Positions 8,448 through 17,616 are shown, counted from the first letter of the stretch. The stretch: 64,000 bases of DNA from Edaphobacter lichenicola (GCF_014201315.1 NZ_JACHDY010000002.1:620001-684000); one strand, 5' to 3'. Notes: generated by a model from the letters alone, not told the origin. A program made the numbers and translations.

Positions 8448-9614
8448 CTAAACCTTGCCCAGCGTCAACTTAGCAATGGTCGCCAGCTGCATGAACGACG
8501 TACCTTCATAGATCTTGCCGATCTTGGCATCGCGGTACAGCTTCTCGACAGGGTAGTCCTTCACAAAACCCGATCCCCCGTAGACCTCGACCGCGAGACT
8601 GGCAACGCGCTCCGCCACCTGCGACGTGAAGTACTTGCACATCGCCGCCTCCTTCAGAAACTCGCGCTTCGCATCCTTCAGCCGAGCTGCGTTATAGACC
8701 ATCAATCTCGCCGCCTCGATCTCCGTCGCCATCTCGGCCAGCTGAAACTGCATCGCCTGAAACTCCACCAGCGTCTTGCCGAACTGCTTGCGCTCCTTCG
8801 CCCACTTCGCCGCATGGCCCCACGCGCCCTCGGCCAGCCCCAACATCTGCGAGCCAATCCCGATGCGACCTTCGTTCAGCGTCTCGATGGCGATCTTGTA
8901 TCCCTTACCCGGCTCGCCCAGCACCTGCGCCGCAGGCACAACGCAGTCGTTAAAGATGAGTTCGCACGTACTCGACGCGCGAATACCAAGCTTGTCTTCC
9001 TTCTTCCCAAGCGTAAATCCGGCCGCGTCCTTCTCAACCAAAAACGCCGTAATCCCCTTGTATCCGGCCGCCGGATCGATCGTCGCAAAGACAATAAACA
9101 GCCCTGCCTCTTTCGCATTCGTGATCCACAGCTTCTGTCCGTTGAGAACATAATCGTCCCCACGCTTCACCGCCCGCGTCTGCAACGCAAAGGCATCGGA
9201 GCCAGACGACGCTTCGCTGAGCGCATACGATCCGATCGTGTCTGTCGCAAGGCGCGTCAGATATTTTTTCTTCTGCTCTTCATTCGCCCATCGCACCAGC
9301 GCATTGATGCACAGCGTGTTCTGCACATCGACCATCACCCCAACCGACGGATCGACCGCAGAGATCTCCTCGACCGCAAGAATCGCATTGAAAAACGTTC
9401 CACCCGCCCCGCCGTACTCCTCGGGAATCTCGATCCCCATCAACCCAAGCTCAAAGAGTCTTCGGATAAGCCCGGCATCCATCTGCTGCGACTCATCCAT
9501 GCCGCGCACCAGCGGACCGATCTGCTCCACCGCAAAGCGCCGTATCGTATCGCGAAAAAGTTGCTCGTCATCCCCCAACTGCGTCAACGCCATCGGTCCA
9601 ACCTGTTGCGACAT
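8448..9614 (-). CDS. Acyl-CoA dehydrogenase
   Basis: A 388-residue FAD-dependent acyl-CoA dehydrogenase, normal length. It has the N-terminal helical domain, YALSEASSGSDAFALQT and LWITNAKEAGLFIVFA in the beta domain, and RKQFGKTLVEFQAMQFQLAE, with VYGGSGFVKDYPVEKLYRDA in the C-terminal domain. The catalytic base is Glu370 in KIYEGTSF, the position used by short- and branched-chain enzymes. It catalyses alpha,beta-desaturation of an acyl-CoA, passing electrons to ETF. Chain-length preference cannot be read from sequence. It is transcribed in the same direction as the MFS gene 69 bases downstream, but co-regulation is not evident. Confidence 0.93.
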   Translation of the reverse strand: MSQQVGPMALTQLGDDEQLFRDTIRRFAVEQIGPLVRGMDESQQMDAGLIRRLFELGLMGIEIPEEYGGAGGTFFNAILAVEEISAVDPSVGVMVDVQNTLCINALVRWANEEQKKKYLTRLATDTIGSYALSEASSGSDAFALQTRAVKRGDDYVLNGQKLWITNAKEAGLFIVFATIDPAAGYKGITAFLVEKDAAGFTLGKKEDKLGIRASSTCELIFNDCVVPAAQVLGEPGKGYKIAIETLNEGRIGIGSQMLGLAEGAWGHAAKWAKERKQFGKTLVEFQAMQFQLAEMATEIEAARLMVYNAARLKDAKREFLKEAAMCKYFTSQVAERVASLAVEVYGGSGFVKDYPVEKLYRDAKIGKIYEGTSFMQLATIAKLTLGKV

Positions 9615-9739
9615 CCACTCACCTCAACCCGTATTCAAAAGGCGAGTCTAGCACTTTGAACCGTCGACTGAATAGCCATTCACCCACCCGGCTGCCAAAG
9701 AAGATGTCGTCAAGTCTCCTACGAAAGACGAAAGAGGAG

Positions 9740-10648
9740 CTATCCCGCGACCTTCACCAGCAGCCCACGCCGGGTGACGATCGAGAGCTTCTCGGTATTC
9801 AAAATCTTCCGAGCCTGTTCTCTGGCATGATTGGCCCACGGTCCCACCGGATCGAGCCGCACATACGCCAGCCAGTGCCGCAACGCCCGTCGACGCTGCC
9901 CCTGTCGCTCATACGCCAGCGCCAGGTTGTAGTGTGCATCCGCATACTGCGGAACCAGCGCAACCGCCTTCTGATAAGCGGTCGTCGCCTCAGCCAGCCG
10001 CTGCATCTCGTCCAGCACATTGCCCAGATCGAAGAACGCAAGCGCATACTCCGGGTCGGCCACCGTCGCCTGCCGATAGAGTCCTTCCGCCTCCTCAAAC
10101 CGCCGCAGGTTGTAATGGATCGTCCCAAGATTGATCAACGCCGGCGCATGCTGCGGACGCATCACCAGAATCGCCGCATAGATCTCGGCAGCCTCCTGGA
10201 TCGTAGCCGGATTTTCCTCCAGCTGCACCGCCCGCAAAAACATCTCCTGAATCTCTGCCGCCTGCCGCAGAGCAGCATCTCCCGTGCCCACGACACGAAG
10301 CTGACGCGCCGGCCCCATCTCAAAGTCAAAGGCAAGCTGCTGCGTCAGCGGATCCATCAGCGCGCCGCCATGCCGAAAGCTCAGCCGCGATCCACGCCGC
10401 ACAAAGCTCGCCTCCAGCAGCGGGTTCCGCACTCCACCCAGCCGCTGCATGGCCTCCACCGATGCTCGTATATTTTTCGCCGAGATCTTTGTCGTCGCCT
10501 GCAGATCGCGCAGCCTGCGCAGCTGCCCCAGCGCATCAAAAGAGTAGTCGTTGTTGGGAGAGATCAATCCCGCTCGCTCCCACGCCGTTAGCTGGCGTGC
10601 CTGCAAGTGAAGGATCCGGATTACGTCTTGACGGCTATATCGGGTCAC
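9740..10648 (-). CDS. MerR-like HTH protein with TPR domain
   Basis: The N-terminus (YSRQDVIRILHLQARQLTAW to about residue 70) is a MerR-type winged helix. The region from about 120 to 280 consists of tetratricopeptide repeats (ALINLGTIHYNLRRFEEAE, ALAFFDLGNVLDEMQRLAEA, ADAHYNLALAYERQGQRRRA). It therefore combines DNA binding with a protein-protein interaction module instead of the usual effector domain. The start is a GTG at 10648. The target genes are not indicated by context; it stands alone between the acyl-CoA dehydrogenase and pspA, all on the minus strand. Confidence 0.85.
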   Translation of the reverse strand: MTRYSRQDVIRILHLQARQLTAWERAGLISPNNDYSFDALGQLRRLRDLQATTKISAKNIRASVEAMQRLGGVRNPLLEASFVRRGSRLSFRHGGALMDPLTQQLAFDFEMGPARQLRVVGTGDAALRQAAEIQEMFLRAVQLEENPATIQEAAEIYAAILVMRPQHAPALINLGTIHYNLRRFEEAEGLYRQATVADPEYALAFFDLGNVLDEMQRLAEATTAYQKAVALVPQYADAHYNLALAYERQGQRRRALRHWLAYVRLDPVGPWANHAREQARKILNTEKLSIVTRRGLLVKVAG

Positions 10649-10836
10649 AGTGGTGTCTCAGTTGGCACCGTCTTACAAGTTCATCCTGCGAACTCTCTCT
10701 CTGGAGTATGCCTTCGAAACCCGCGCCAATCAAGACCAAAGCTCCTAACCTCCTCAAATAGCCGTGGATAACTCGTACCAAAATGGGTTCGCCGATCTTC
10801 AAGGCAAATTCACACTCGGAAAAATTCGCAATCCCT

Positions 10837-11505
10837 TCAACTCAAGCGCGGTTGTCTGCTCTTGAGATCTTCGAGCAGGCGCTCAATCTGATCCTCTCTC
10901 TCCAAGGTGTTGAGCCGGTCTTCAAGAGATTGAGATTCAAGAACCATGTGGCTGGCGAAGTTGTCGGCTTCGTCGCGCTGAATGCTCGAGCGCAGCCGGT
11001 TCATGGCGGTCGATCTCTGGTGCGAGGCAGCGATCGTGCGGGCAGCGTTCGCCTTGCCTACCGTGCGGGCGCGACGTTGCTGAGCGATCAATAACTCGCA
11101 GGCCGAGCGCGTCTCGGACAGCTTCTGCTGCAACCGATTGAAGGCGTTGCGAAGAGTCTCCGTCTCAGCTTTCTGGTCCTCAAGCTGCTGTCCAAAGTTT
11201 GCCGTCATCTGCTGGTTGCTCAGGCTGCGTTCAAGCGCGGCGCGCGCCAGATCATCCTGCTGCTTCTGCACCGCGAGCTCGGCCTTCCGATTCCACTGGT
11301 TCATAGCATCCTCGTGCTCCTTCAGTTTTTTCTGAAGAAGGTGCTGATCGGCGATGGCGATAGCAACCTGTGTCTTAACCTGGAGAAGCTGGTTCTCCAT
11401 ATCAAGCACGAGTTGTTTTGCCAGCTTCTCAGGATCTTCCGCCTTCTCGATAAGGTCGTTGATGTTGGCTCGTAAGAGTGTTCCTACACGCTCAAGCAGT
11501 GCCAT
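10837..11505 (-). CDS. pspA: PspA/IM30 family phage-shock protein
   Basis: The 222-residue protein begins MALLERVGTLLRANINDLIEK, the amphipathic helix and first coiled-coil segment typical of PspA/Vipp1/IM30. Nearly continuous coiled coil follows (ENQLLQVKTQVAIAIADQ, QLEDQKAETETLRNAFNRLQ). PspA binds stressed inner membrane and supports proton-motive force. It is the last gene of a run XRE, NfeD-like, flotillin, PspA on the minus strand with a 65-base gap after the flotillin gene. The association of PspA with SPFH proteins is known elsewhere (for example B. subtilis ydjFGHI), which supports a membrane-maintenance module. Confidence 0.93.
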   Translation of the reverse strand: MALLERVGTLLRANINDLIEKAEDPEKLAKQLVLDMENQLLQVKTQVAIAIADQHLLQKKLKEHEDAMNQWNRKAELAVQKQQDDLARAALERSLSNQQMTANFGQQLEDQKAETETLRNAFNRLQQKLSETRSACELLIAQQRRARTVGKANAARTIAASHQRSTAMNRLRSSIQRDEADNFASHMVLESQSLEDRLNTLEREDQIERLLEDLKSRQPRLS

Positions 11506-11570
11506 GGGAGTCCTCCTTTACTGCGGTAGTGCGTACGGCGCGGAGAGCGTCCTCCGCGTCGACTGATAGT

Positions 11571-12989
11571 TCAGGCCTGTGGACTATTGCCGTCATCGCG
11601 AGGCTTCATCGCTTTGACGTTCGACATCAGATCGTGAAGATTCATCCCGGAGAGGGCCTCGAAGAGCGCAGGAACCTGGGCGGCGATCTTCGTCATCTCC
11701 CCCGTAATCTTGTTGGCTCCTGTTGCCCCATCGTTTCCAGTCGAGACAATCGTGATCTTGTCGACCTTGCTGAGAGGCTCGGCCATCGCGCGAACAACAT
11801 CGGCCATATTGGTAATCAGCTTGTCGACGACTGCGGCCTGCGTCCACTCCTGATAAGCTGCGGCCTTGACGTTCATGGCCTTCGCCTCTGCGTCGCCCTT
11901 CTGGAAGATGATGTTGGCCTCCGCCTCGCCCTGCAGCTTCGTAGCTGCCGCGCGACCCTCCGCCTCCATCATGATGCGAGCCTTATCGGCCTGAGCGATA
12001 TTTTCGATGCGCTGACGCTCGATCTCCGAGCCCTTGAGAACCGTCGCAATCAGCTCCTTTTCATGACGCAGAATTTCAGCCTCCTGCACCTTTACCTGCT
12101 CCTGCTTCTCAACCTGTTGCACGCGGACCTGCTCGGCAACTACCTTCTGTTGCATGACGTTGGTCTGGAGTTCGTACGCCTTATCCGCCTGAGCCTCCTG
12201 GCGACGGCTCTGCTCCATGAACTGCGCCTTCTGGATATCAAGGTCACGTTGAGCTTCAGCCTGTTTTGCAAGCGATGCCGTCTCTGCGATCACGCGATCC
12301 TGATCGGCCGAGGCCTTGGCGACTGCTGCCTCGCGCAGTGCGATGGCGCGGCGAATCGCCGTATCGCGCTCAGCCTCTGCCGCTGCAATCTCGGCATCGC
12401 GCCGAATCCGAGCCACATCGGGACGGCCCATGTTCGTGATGTACTCGTTCTTATCGCGCACCTCGCGAATCGTAAAAGAGATCACCTCAAGCCCCATCTT
12501 GCTCATGTCATCCATACAGGTGGAGCGCATCCGTTCGGCCACCATCTCAGGCTCTTTCACAATCTGCTCAACGGTAAGCTGACCAATAATGCCGCGCAGA
12601 TGGCCCTCCATCACCAGCCGAATGAGGCCCTCGCGTTGATCAGGAGACTTCGTCAGAAACTGCTCCGCCGCAGTAAGGATCGACTCTTTGTCCGAACGGA
12701 CTTTAATCTGCGCAACCGCCTCCACAGTCACCGCGACGCCCTGCTTGGTGTAGAGATCCTGCTGCGGCGCAACATCAAAGCTCATCAGCTCCAGCGAAAG
12801 CTGGCGAGAGTTTTCCACGACTGGAAAGATCACCGCGCCGCCGCCCTTGATAACGCGCGGCCCACGGAATCCATAGACAATAATCGCTTCGTTAGGACCA
12901 GCTTTGCGAAACATCTTAGCCATCAGAAGGGCTAATGCGAGTGTGGCGAGAACTACCAGGCCAACAATAATAACGACCGAGTTCGGCAT
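11571..12989 (-). CDS. Flotillin-like SPFH domain protein (YqiK type)
   Basis: 472 residues. The N-terminal membrane anchor VVIIVGLVVLATLALALLMA is followed by the SPFH/Band 7 domain (about 35-220; FRKAGPNEAIIVYGFRGPRV, then GLEVISFTIREVRDKNEYI). After that comes the long Glu/Ala-rich coiled coil of flotillins (about 220-400; AEAERDTAIRRAIALREAAV) and the C-terminal part. Flotillins organise membrane microdomains. The gene follows a NfeD/YqiJ-like membrane protein, the same pairing as E. coli yqiJ-yqiK, and precedes pspA. Confidence 0.93.
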   Translation of the reverse strand: MPNSVVIIVGLVVLATLALALLMAKMFRKAGPNEAIIVYGFRGPRVIKGGGAVIFPVVENSRQLSLELMSFDVAPQQDLYTKQGVAVTVEAVAQIKVRSDKESILTAAEQFLTKSPDQREGLIRLVMEGHLRGIIGQLTVEQIVKEPEMVAERMRSTCMDDMSKMGLEVISFTIREVRDKNEYITNMGRPDVARIRRDAEIAAAEAERDTAIRRAIALREAAVAKASADQDRVIAETASLAKQAEAQRDLDIQKAQFMEQSRRQEAQADKAYELQTNVMQQKVVAEQVRVQQVEKQEQVKVQEAEILRHEKELIATVLKGSEIERQRIENIAQADKARIMMEAEGRAAATKLQGEAEANIIFQKGDAEAKAMNVKAAAYQEWTQAAVVDKLITNMADVVRAMAEPLSKVDKITIVSTGNDGATGANKITGEMTKIAAQVPALFEALSGMNLHDLMSNVKAMKPRDDGNSPQA

Positions 12990-13089
12990 ATCGTTCCTTT
13001 GTCCCGGACGGACGAGAGAGCGTGTGATGTGCTTGCCTCAAGAGAAAGTTGAGCGGGCGGAGTGCCTCGGCAAGTGAGGCCGCCTGTAT

Positions 13090-13146
13090 CAGGAAACTAC
13101 GATCAAAAAACTACAATCAGGAAACTACGACCAGGAAAACTACAAC
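13090..13146. repeat. 14-bp tandem repeat, four units
   Basis: CAGGAAACTACGAT, CAAAAAACTACAAT, CAGGAAACTACGAC and CAGGAAAACTACAAC lie head to tail. The last unit overlaps the stop codon of the NfeD-like gene on the minus strand, so slippage here could change its C-terminus or the spacing to the flotillin gene. Confidence 0.75.
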
Positions 13147-13745
13147 GCGTCCTGCAGTCCGTTCGCGAGTTCGTCCCATCGGCGGACGTAAGCAACGCCG
13201 CGGGCATAACGAACTACAACAACCTCCGTTCCGCGCTCGATGGCGCTCCCGTCTTCGCTCCGGGCAGCAGCCGCACGACGAGCCCCGGCCTGCGAAAAGA
13301 TAATTTCGCCAATACCATCTCCGTCACGAATGGAGTCGCTCACCTCGGCGAGTACGCCCGCCATCTCCGTCTCTTCCGGCGTCAGAACACGCTCGCGAGG
13401 AAGAAGCAGTTTGAACAGAACAGCCCAGATGAGCGTGGCTCCAACAACGCCGCTTATCAATGCGATCAGCAAAATCAGCACACCGCCGAAGATGCTGGAG
13501 TGGTGCAGCAGATATCCGGCGCCACCAAACCAGCAGAGAAACACCGTGATGGTGAAGCCATTCACCGCAGACAATCCAGATTCATGAGATCCTACAGATC
13601 CACGATGCGCCCCGTGCGCCGCATGACCATGAGCCATATGGCCGATGTGAAACCGGCCAATATGCAGATGGGCGAAGCCCCCGACGACCGAGATCAGGCT
13701 AAGCACCAGGCCGACACAGAAACAGATGAGATAGAAGGAGTCCAT
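13140..13745 (-). CDS. NfeD/YqiJ-like membrane protein with OB-fold domain
   Basis: 201 residues. The N-terminal segment FYLICFCVGLVLSLISVVGG is followed by a His-rich loop (HLHIGRFHIGHMAHGHAAHG). Two further membrane helices follow (VNGFTITVFLCWFGGAGYLL and FGGVLILLIALISGVVGATL), then a soluble OB-like domain (MAGVLAEVSDSIRDGDGIGE to VAYVRRWDEL). This is the layout of the YqiJ/DUF1449 and NfeD partners of flotillins. The His-rich loop could bind metal, but that is inference. Its start is one base after the stop of the XRE gene, indicating one operon. Confidence 0.85.
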   Translation of the reverse strand: MDSFYLICFCVGLVLSLISVVGGFAHLHIGRFHIGHMAHGHAAHGAHRGSVGSHESGLSAVNGFTITVFLCWFGGAGYLLHHSSIFGGVLILLIALISGVVGATLIWAVLFKLLLPRERVLTPEETEMAGVLAEVSDSIRDGDGIGEIIFSQAGARRAAAARSEDGSAIERGTEVVVVRYARGVAYVRRWDELANGLQDAL

Positions 13746-13746
13746 A

Positions 13747-14313
13747 TTATTTGGTGCTCCGTTTCGCTGCTTTCTTTGCAGCCGGCTGAGTTACTGAAGA
13801 CTTCAACCAGGAATCGTCAGGACGAAGAACCTGAAACAGGCGATCGAGCAGCGCAGGCGTCTCGAGAATGCTCTCAATCAGAAGGAAGCAACGCCGTGAA
13901 TCACTATGGTTTGCCAGTGTCAGCAGAGCCTGGCACAGCGCAGGATCACGACGGAAGCGTTCGACACCGCCGACCAGCCAGAGGTCGAGCTTGTCTTCCG
14001 CCGTTCGCAGGTCGGAGATCAACTCCGAGTGATATCCCTCGGGATCATCGACCAGATAGCCAGGATGAACCTTGAAGAACTTCGCCAGCAGCAGCCGCGT
14101 CGTATTCGTCAGGTGCGGGCGCGCTCCACTTTCAATCTGCGACAGATACGACTGACTGATTGTTCCCTTGCCCGCGCTTTTGGCCGCTTTTTTGCCCGTG
14201 CCGTTCTCCTGTTGAATTGCACGAACCAGCTCTTGCTGCGTCATGGCCCGATTGAGGCCGCGCAGACTACCCTCGACCTCACGCAGATAACGGATTTTAT
14301 CGCTGAGTTTCAT
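13747..14313 (-). CDS. XRE-family transcriptional regulator of the flotillin/PspA operon
   Basis: 188 residues from the ATG at 14313; a TTG six codons further upstream is a less likely start. The helix-turn-helix is MTQQELVRAIQQ followed by a Lys/Gly-rich loop and GTISQSYLSQIESGARPHLT, so the loop between its first two helices is longer than usual. The rest has helical character (LSDLRTAEDKLDLWLVGG-like) and a basic tail KKAAKRSTK. It is the first gene of the minus-strand operon leading to the NfeD-like, flotillin and PspA genes. Two direct repeats ATCGCAATAT just upstream of its start suggest autoregulation. Confidence 0.88.
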   Translation of the reverse strand: MKLSDKIRYLREVEGSLRGLNRAMTQQELVRAIQQENGTGKKAAKSAGKGTISQSYLSQIESGARPHLTNTTRLLLAKFFKVHPGYLVDDPEGYHSELISDLRTAEDKLDLWLVGGVERFRRDPALCQALLTLANHSDSRRCFLLIESILETPALLDRLFQVLRPDDSWLKSSVTQPAAKKAAKRSTK

Positions 14314-14324
14314 GTCAATTACAA

Positions 14325-14348
14325 ATCGCAATATTTATATCGCAATAT
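14325..14348. promoter_or_regulatory. Direct-repeat operator candidate between the XRE and SpoIIE genes
   Basis: ATCGCAATAT occurs at 14325-14334 and again at 14339-14348, a 14-base period in an AT-rich stretch, 12 bases from the XRE start and 125 bases before the divergent SpoIIE gene. The position fits an autoregulatory site for the XRE protein that could affect both directions. Confidence 0.5.
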
Positions 14349-14473
14349 GTAATAAAAATCAAGCCCAATTTCAGGCCCGACCGCAACCCGGAAAACTAGC
14401 CTCGAGACAGCGCAAGAATCTGCAGAGACCGCTTCGATATCCCACAGCAGGAAACCCAGCGTATGCTGGCCAC

Positions 14474-16603
14474 ATGCTTCGGCCTGCCTGGCGTCTATCG
14501 CATTCGTGCTGCCTGCCCGCACTCCTGCTTTACGTCTCCTCCCTCGTCGTATCTCTTCCGACACTCGCGCTCGGCCAGGCATCCGTTGTGCCGCCATCCT
14601 CGGCATCCGCTATCGCGATCAAGGGTCTAGGCAGGGCCGTCGCACCGCTCGACGGTCCCTGGCAGTTCCATCTGGGCGACGACCCCAACTGGGCCTCACC
14701 CACCTTCGACGACTCCCATTGGGAACAACTCACGGCAGAGAAGCCCTGGGGCGAGCAGGGACACCCCAGTTACACCGGCTATGCCTGGTACCGCCTGCAC
14801 CTGTCGCTCAACTCGGCGCCAGGAGATCAAAGCAGCTTCGCCCTCCTCGTGCCGCACCTGGACGATGTGTACGAGATCTTCTGGAACGGCAGCTCCATCG
14901 GCCGCAGCGGAAAGTTCCCTCCCTACCCCATCTGGTATCGATCCACCGACGCACCCGTCCTCTACCCTCTCAACCCAGGAACCCCTAAGTCCGGACCGGA
15001 GCATGAAAGCCAACTTCGCGGCACACTCGCCATCCGCGTCTGGAAGGCTCCTCTTACCTCCGAGGACTCCGGACAATCCGGCGGTTTCGAAGGGTCCCCT
15101 ATTGTCGGTTATCCCGAATCCCTCGCCGCCTACAAAACCTCGCTGGACTATCAGTGGCTCCGAGCCAATCAATTTTCTTTTGCAGAATTCCTGCTCTACG
15201 GAATCACTGGCGTGCTCTGTCTCTTCTCCTGGCTCCGAGATCGGCAGCAGCGAACTCTCTTGTGGATGACCGGATTTGCCCTGAGCCCGCTCATCCGGCT
15301 GATCCTCTACGGAATGCGCATCCCCTGGACAGTGGGCCTGTCCAACGCACTGGGACCGCCCGTCTCCTCGATTCGCGACATCTCTCTCTGGTTCCTGCTG
15401 CTCTGGCTTCTGCACCTCGACGACAACCCGTCCCTCATCCGGCTTGTCCGTCGCTTCGCCGTTGTCAGCCTGGCAGCCAGTATCTCCGATGGTCTTCTGT
15501 CGCTGTTGGATGCGAGCGTGAGTTGGTTCTGGCTCATTCAGATAGCGGACGCAGTCCTCACAGGGATCTACTTCATCACCGCCGCGGTGCCGCTTGCACT
15601 CGTCGCTCTCGCCGTCAAACAACGCCGTCGATTGGATCTGGCTCGCCGGCTGCTCGTCATCGCCGCATTTCTCTGGGGCATGATCCAGGTCGTCCAGGGG
15701 CTAGCTCCTCAGGGACAGCGCTTTACCCACTGGACCCTCGCCGACAAACTGCGCACACCCCTCTTTCACCTCTATGGCAATGCCGTATCGGTGCCCACCC
15801 TCGCCGGAATCTTCCTGCTCGTCGCTCTGCTCTACGCCGTCTATCGCACCTCCATGGAAGACCACCGCCGCCGCAGCCTTCTTGAGCACGAGATGAGCAG
15901 CGCCCGCGAACTCCAGCAGGTGCTCATCCCCGAAACATTCCCCTCAATTCCTGGCTTCGCCGTCACCAGTGCCTATTGCCCCGCACTGGAAGTCGGCGGA
16001 GACTTCTTCCAGATCATCCCCCTCGATGGCGACTTCACCCTTGTCATCCTTGGCGATGTCAGCGGCAAAGGCCTCAAAGCTGCCATCGCGGTCTCACTCA
16101 TCGTCGGGCTGGTGCGCGTCCTGGTTGAAAACACCCAAAGCCCCGCTCAACTGTTGACCAAGTTAAACCGGCGATTGTGTGGTCGCCTGCATGGCGGCTT
16201 TGCCACCTGCATTGCCCTCCGTATCGATCCACACGGCAACTGTGTCCTGGCCAGCGCCGGACATCCCCCTCCCTATCTCAACGATCGTGAGTTAGCTATC
16301 CCCGGCTCGTTCCCTCTCGGCTTGTTCCCCGCCGTCGCATACGAAGAAAGCCACCTGCGCCTGCAGGTTAACGATCACCTCGCGCTCTACACCGACGGAC
16401 TACTCGAAGCGCGCAACAAGACAGGCGAACTCTACGGCTTTGAGCGGATACGCGAACTCTTCGCAACACTCCCCAACGCCGCCCGCGCCGCCGAAGCCGC
16501 GGTACGTTTTGGCCAGGACGACGACATCACCGTCGTCACCCTGGTCCGCGTCGCCATGGGCGAAGAATCGACCAACATCGCGCCAGCTACCTCAACCGTC
16601 TAA
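14474..16603 (+). CDS. Membrane-bound SpoIIE-type PP2C phosphatase with extracellular sensor
   Basis: 709 residues from the ATG at 14474. It has a signal peptide (LPALLLYVSSLVVSLPTLAL) and an extracellular jelly-roll, sugar-binding-like domain (PLDGPWQFHLGDDPNWASPT to about residue 220). A block of about seven membrane helices follows (about 235-460), then a cytoplasmic SpoIIE phosphatase. Motifs in the latter include ELQQVLIPE, EVGGDFFQIIPL, LGDVSGKGLKAA, ASAGHPPPYL, LYTDGLLEARN and DDDITVVTLV. The layout matches 7TMR-DISM-like receptors coupled to anti-sigma-antagonist phosphatases. No anti-sigma partner is adjacent. The upstream open frame before 14474 lacks a start with a ribosome site. 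Confidence 0.92.
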   Translation: MLRPAWRLSHSCCLPALLLYVSSLVVSLPTLALGQASVVPPSSASAIAIKGLGRAVAPLDGPWQFHLGDDPNWASPTFDDSHWEQLTAEKPWGEQGHPSYTGYAWYRLHLSLNSAPGDQSSFALLVPHLDDVYEIFWNGSSIGRSGKFPPYPIWYRSTDAPVLYPLNPGTPKSGPEHESQLRGTLAIRVWKAPLTSEDSGQSGGFEGSPIVGYPESLAAYKTSLDYQWLRANQFSFAEFLLYGITGVLCLFSWLRDRQQRTLLWMTGFALSPLIRLILYGMRIPWTVGLSNALGPPVSSIRDISLWFLLLWLLHLDDNPSLIRLVRRFAVVSLAASISDGLLSLLDASVSWFWLIQIADAVLTGIYFITAAVPLALVALAVKQRRRLDLARRLLVIAAFLWGMIQVVQGLAPQGQRFTHWTLADKLRTPLFHLYGNAVSVPTLAGIFLLVALLYAVYRTSMEDHRRRSLLEHEMSSARELQQVLIPETFPSIPGFAVTSAYCPALEVGGDFFQIIPLDGDFTLVILGDVSGKGLKAAIAVSLIVGLVRVLVENTQSPAQLLTKLNRRLCGRLHGGFATCIALRIDPHGNCVLASAGHPPPYLNDRELAIPGSFPLGLFPAVAYEESHLRLQVNDHLALYTDGLLEARNKTGELYGFERIRELFATLPNAARAAEAAVRFGQDDDITVVTLVRVAMGEESTNIAPATSTV

Positions 16604-16631
16604 AGAATTCGCCGTTGGAACCGCGGCCAAA

Positions 16632-17081
16632 TCAGCGAATCGTGCCCTTCAGAACATCTTCTTTGTGGTCAAAGATCTTCTTCGTATCCTCTCGCACCTT
16701 CCGCGCGATGTCGGCCCACACAGGATTGATGGTCTTAAGATCCACCGCTCCCGTCTCTTTCGCCTCCTCAAACTCTTTGGCTTTCTCCAACCCATTCTTA
16801 TAACTCGACATCGTCTTCACGATCTCGAAGGCCGATGCCACCACGACGCCGACATCATCTTTATTCTCATCCGATATGCCTTGGTACACCTCCTTGTAAT
16901 GCTCTTCAATCCACTGAAACACGATCGGTATCAGAACCTCGCAGACCCACCGGTTGTAGGCGTCCAACCCTTCCACTCCCGCAATCCATGATGGATGCAT
17001 CGCCCAGTCCGGATAAGCCCCGCATAGTCCAGATCCATTTCCATTTTTGACTAAATTCTGAGTGGTCCACTTAAGCATCAT
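16632..17081 (-). CDS. Hypothetical protein, helical
   Basis: 149 residues from the ATG at 17081, chosen because GAGGAG lies 7-8 bases upstream; the longer frame to 17156 lacks such a site. The sequence begins MMLKWTTQNLVKNG, has an aromatic segment YPDWAMHPSWIAGVEGLDAY and continues with charged helices rich in Glu and Lys (IEEHYKEVYQGISDENKDDV, KEFEEAKETG). No signal peptide or membrane segment. I do not recognise the family. Its GC content is lower than its neighbours. It is convergent with the SpoIIE gene, 28 bases apart. Confidence 0.65.
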   Translation of the reverse strand: MMLKWTTQNLVKNGNGSGLCGAYPDWAMHPSWIAGVEGLDAYNRWVCEVLIPIVFQWIEEHYKEVYQGISDENKDDVGVVVASAFEIVKTMSSYKNGLEKAKEFEEAKETGAVDLKTINPVWADIARKVREDTKKIFDHKEDVLKGTIR

Positions 17082-17530
17082 GACTTCGTCTCCTCGTTGA
17101 TAGAGCTGATTTAGAAGCTGTCCTAATTGAATTGAGATACAGAGGGGGACCCACAACCCGAAGAATTACCGCCAAAAACTCGATCCGTCGAATCCGGCTA
17201 GCGTACTCGCAGGAACTATCCCGCGGACAAAGCTAAGGTGCAGTGTTTATAGCATTGATTCAAGTATCGCTGCATGTTTTCAGCTGCCGAACGCAACCTC
17301 AAAACCTCGAACCAACTCAGAGATAGAGCCTATGCAACGGCACTCCCAGAGTTACAAGCAAAGTCGACCCGCCGTTCTGAGAGACGCGCGAACCCTCAGC
17401 CTCAGCACAATGCAAATCTCCAGCAGCGCTCAGATCCGCCTGCCAGCGCTACTCCAGCAGGCACACACGAGGTCCGCACCGGTAGACCGAAGGCTCCTTC
17501 TAAGCACTTTATTTTGAGGGAGAGTTTGAA
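17082..17530. other. Intergenic region without recognisable genes
   Basis: About 450 bases between the hypothetical gene and tRNA-Thr, lower in GC than the average here. The overlapping short frames at 17274-17552 lack ribosome-binding sites and resemble nothing known. I see no repeat of the families found elsewhere in the window. Confidence 0.5.
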
Positions 17531-17606
<76 letters not shown>

Positions 17607-17616
17607 CTGTCCTTCT

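Noticed and set aside
8439..9659. A 406-codon plus-strand open frame opposite the acyl-CoA dehydrogenase
   Set aside because: Arg/His/Leu-rich translation typical of the reverse of a GC-rich gene; the dehydrogenase on the other strand has all family motifs.
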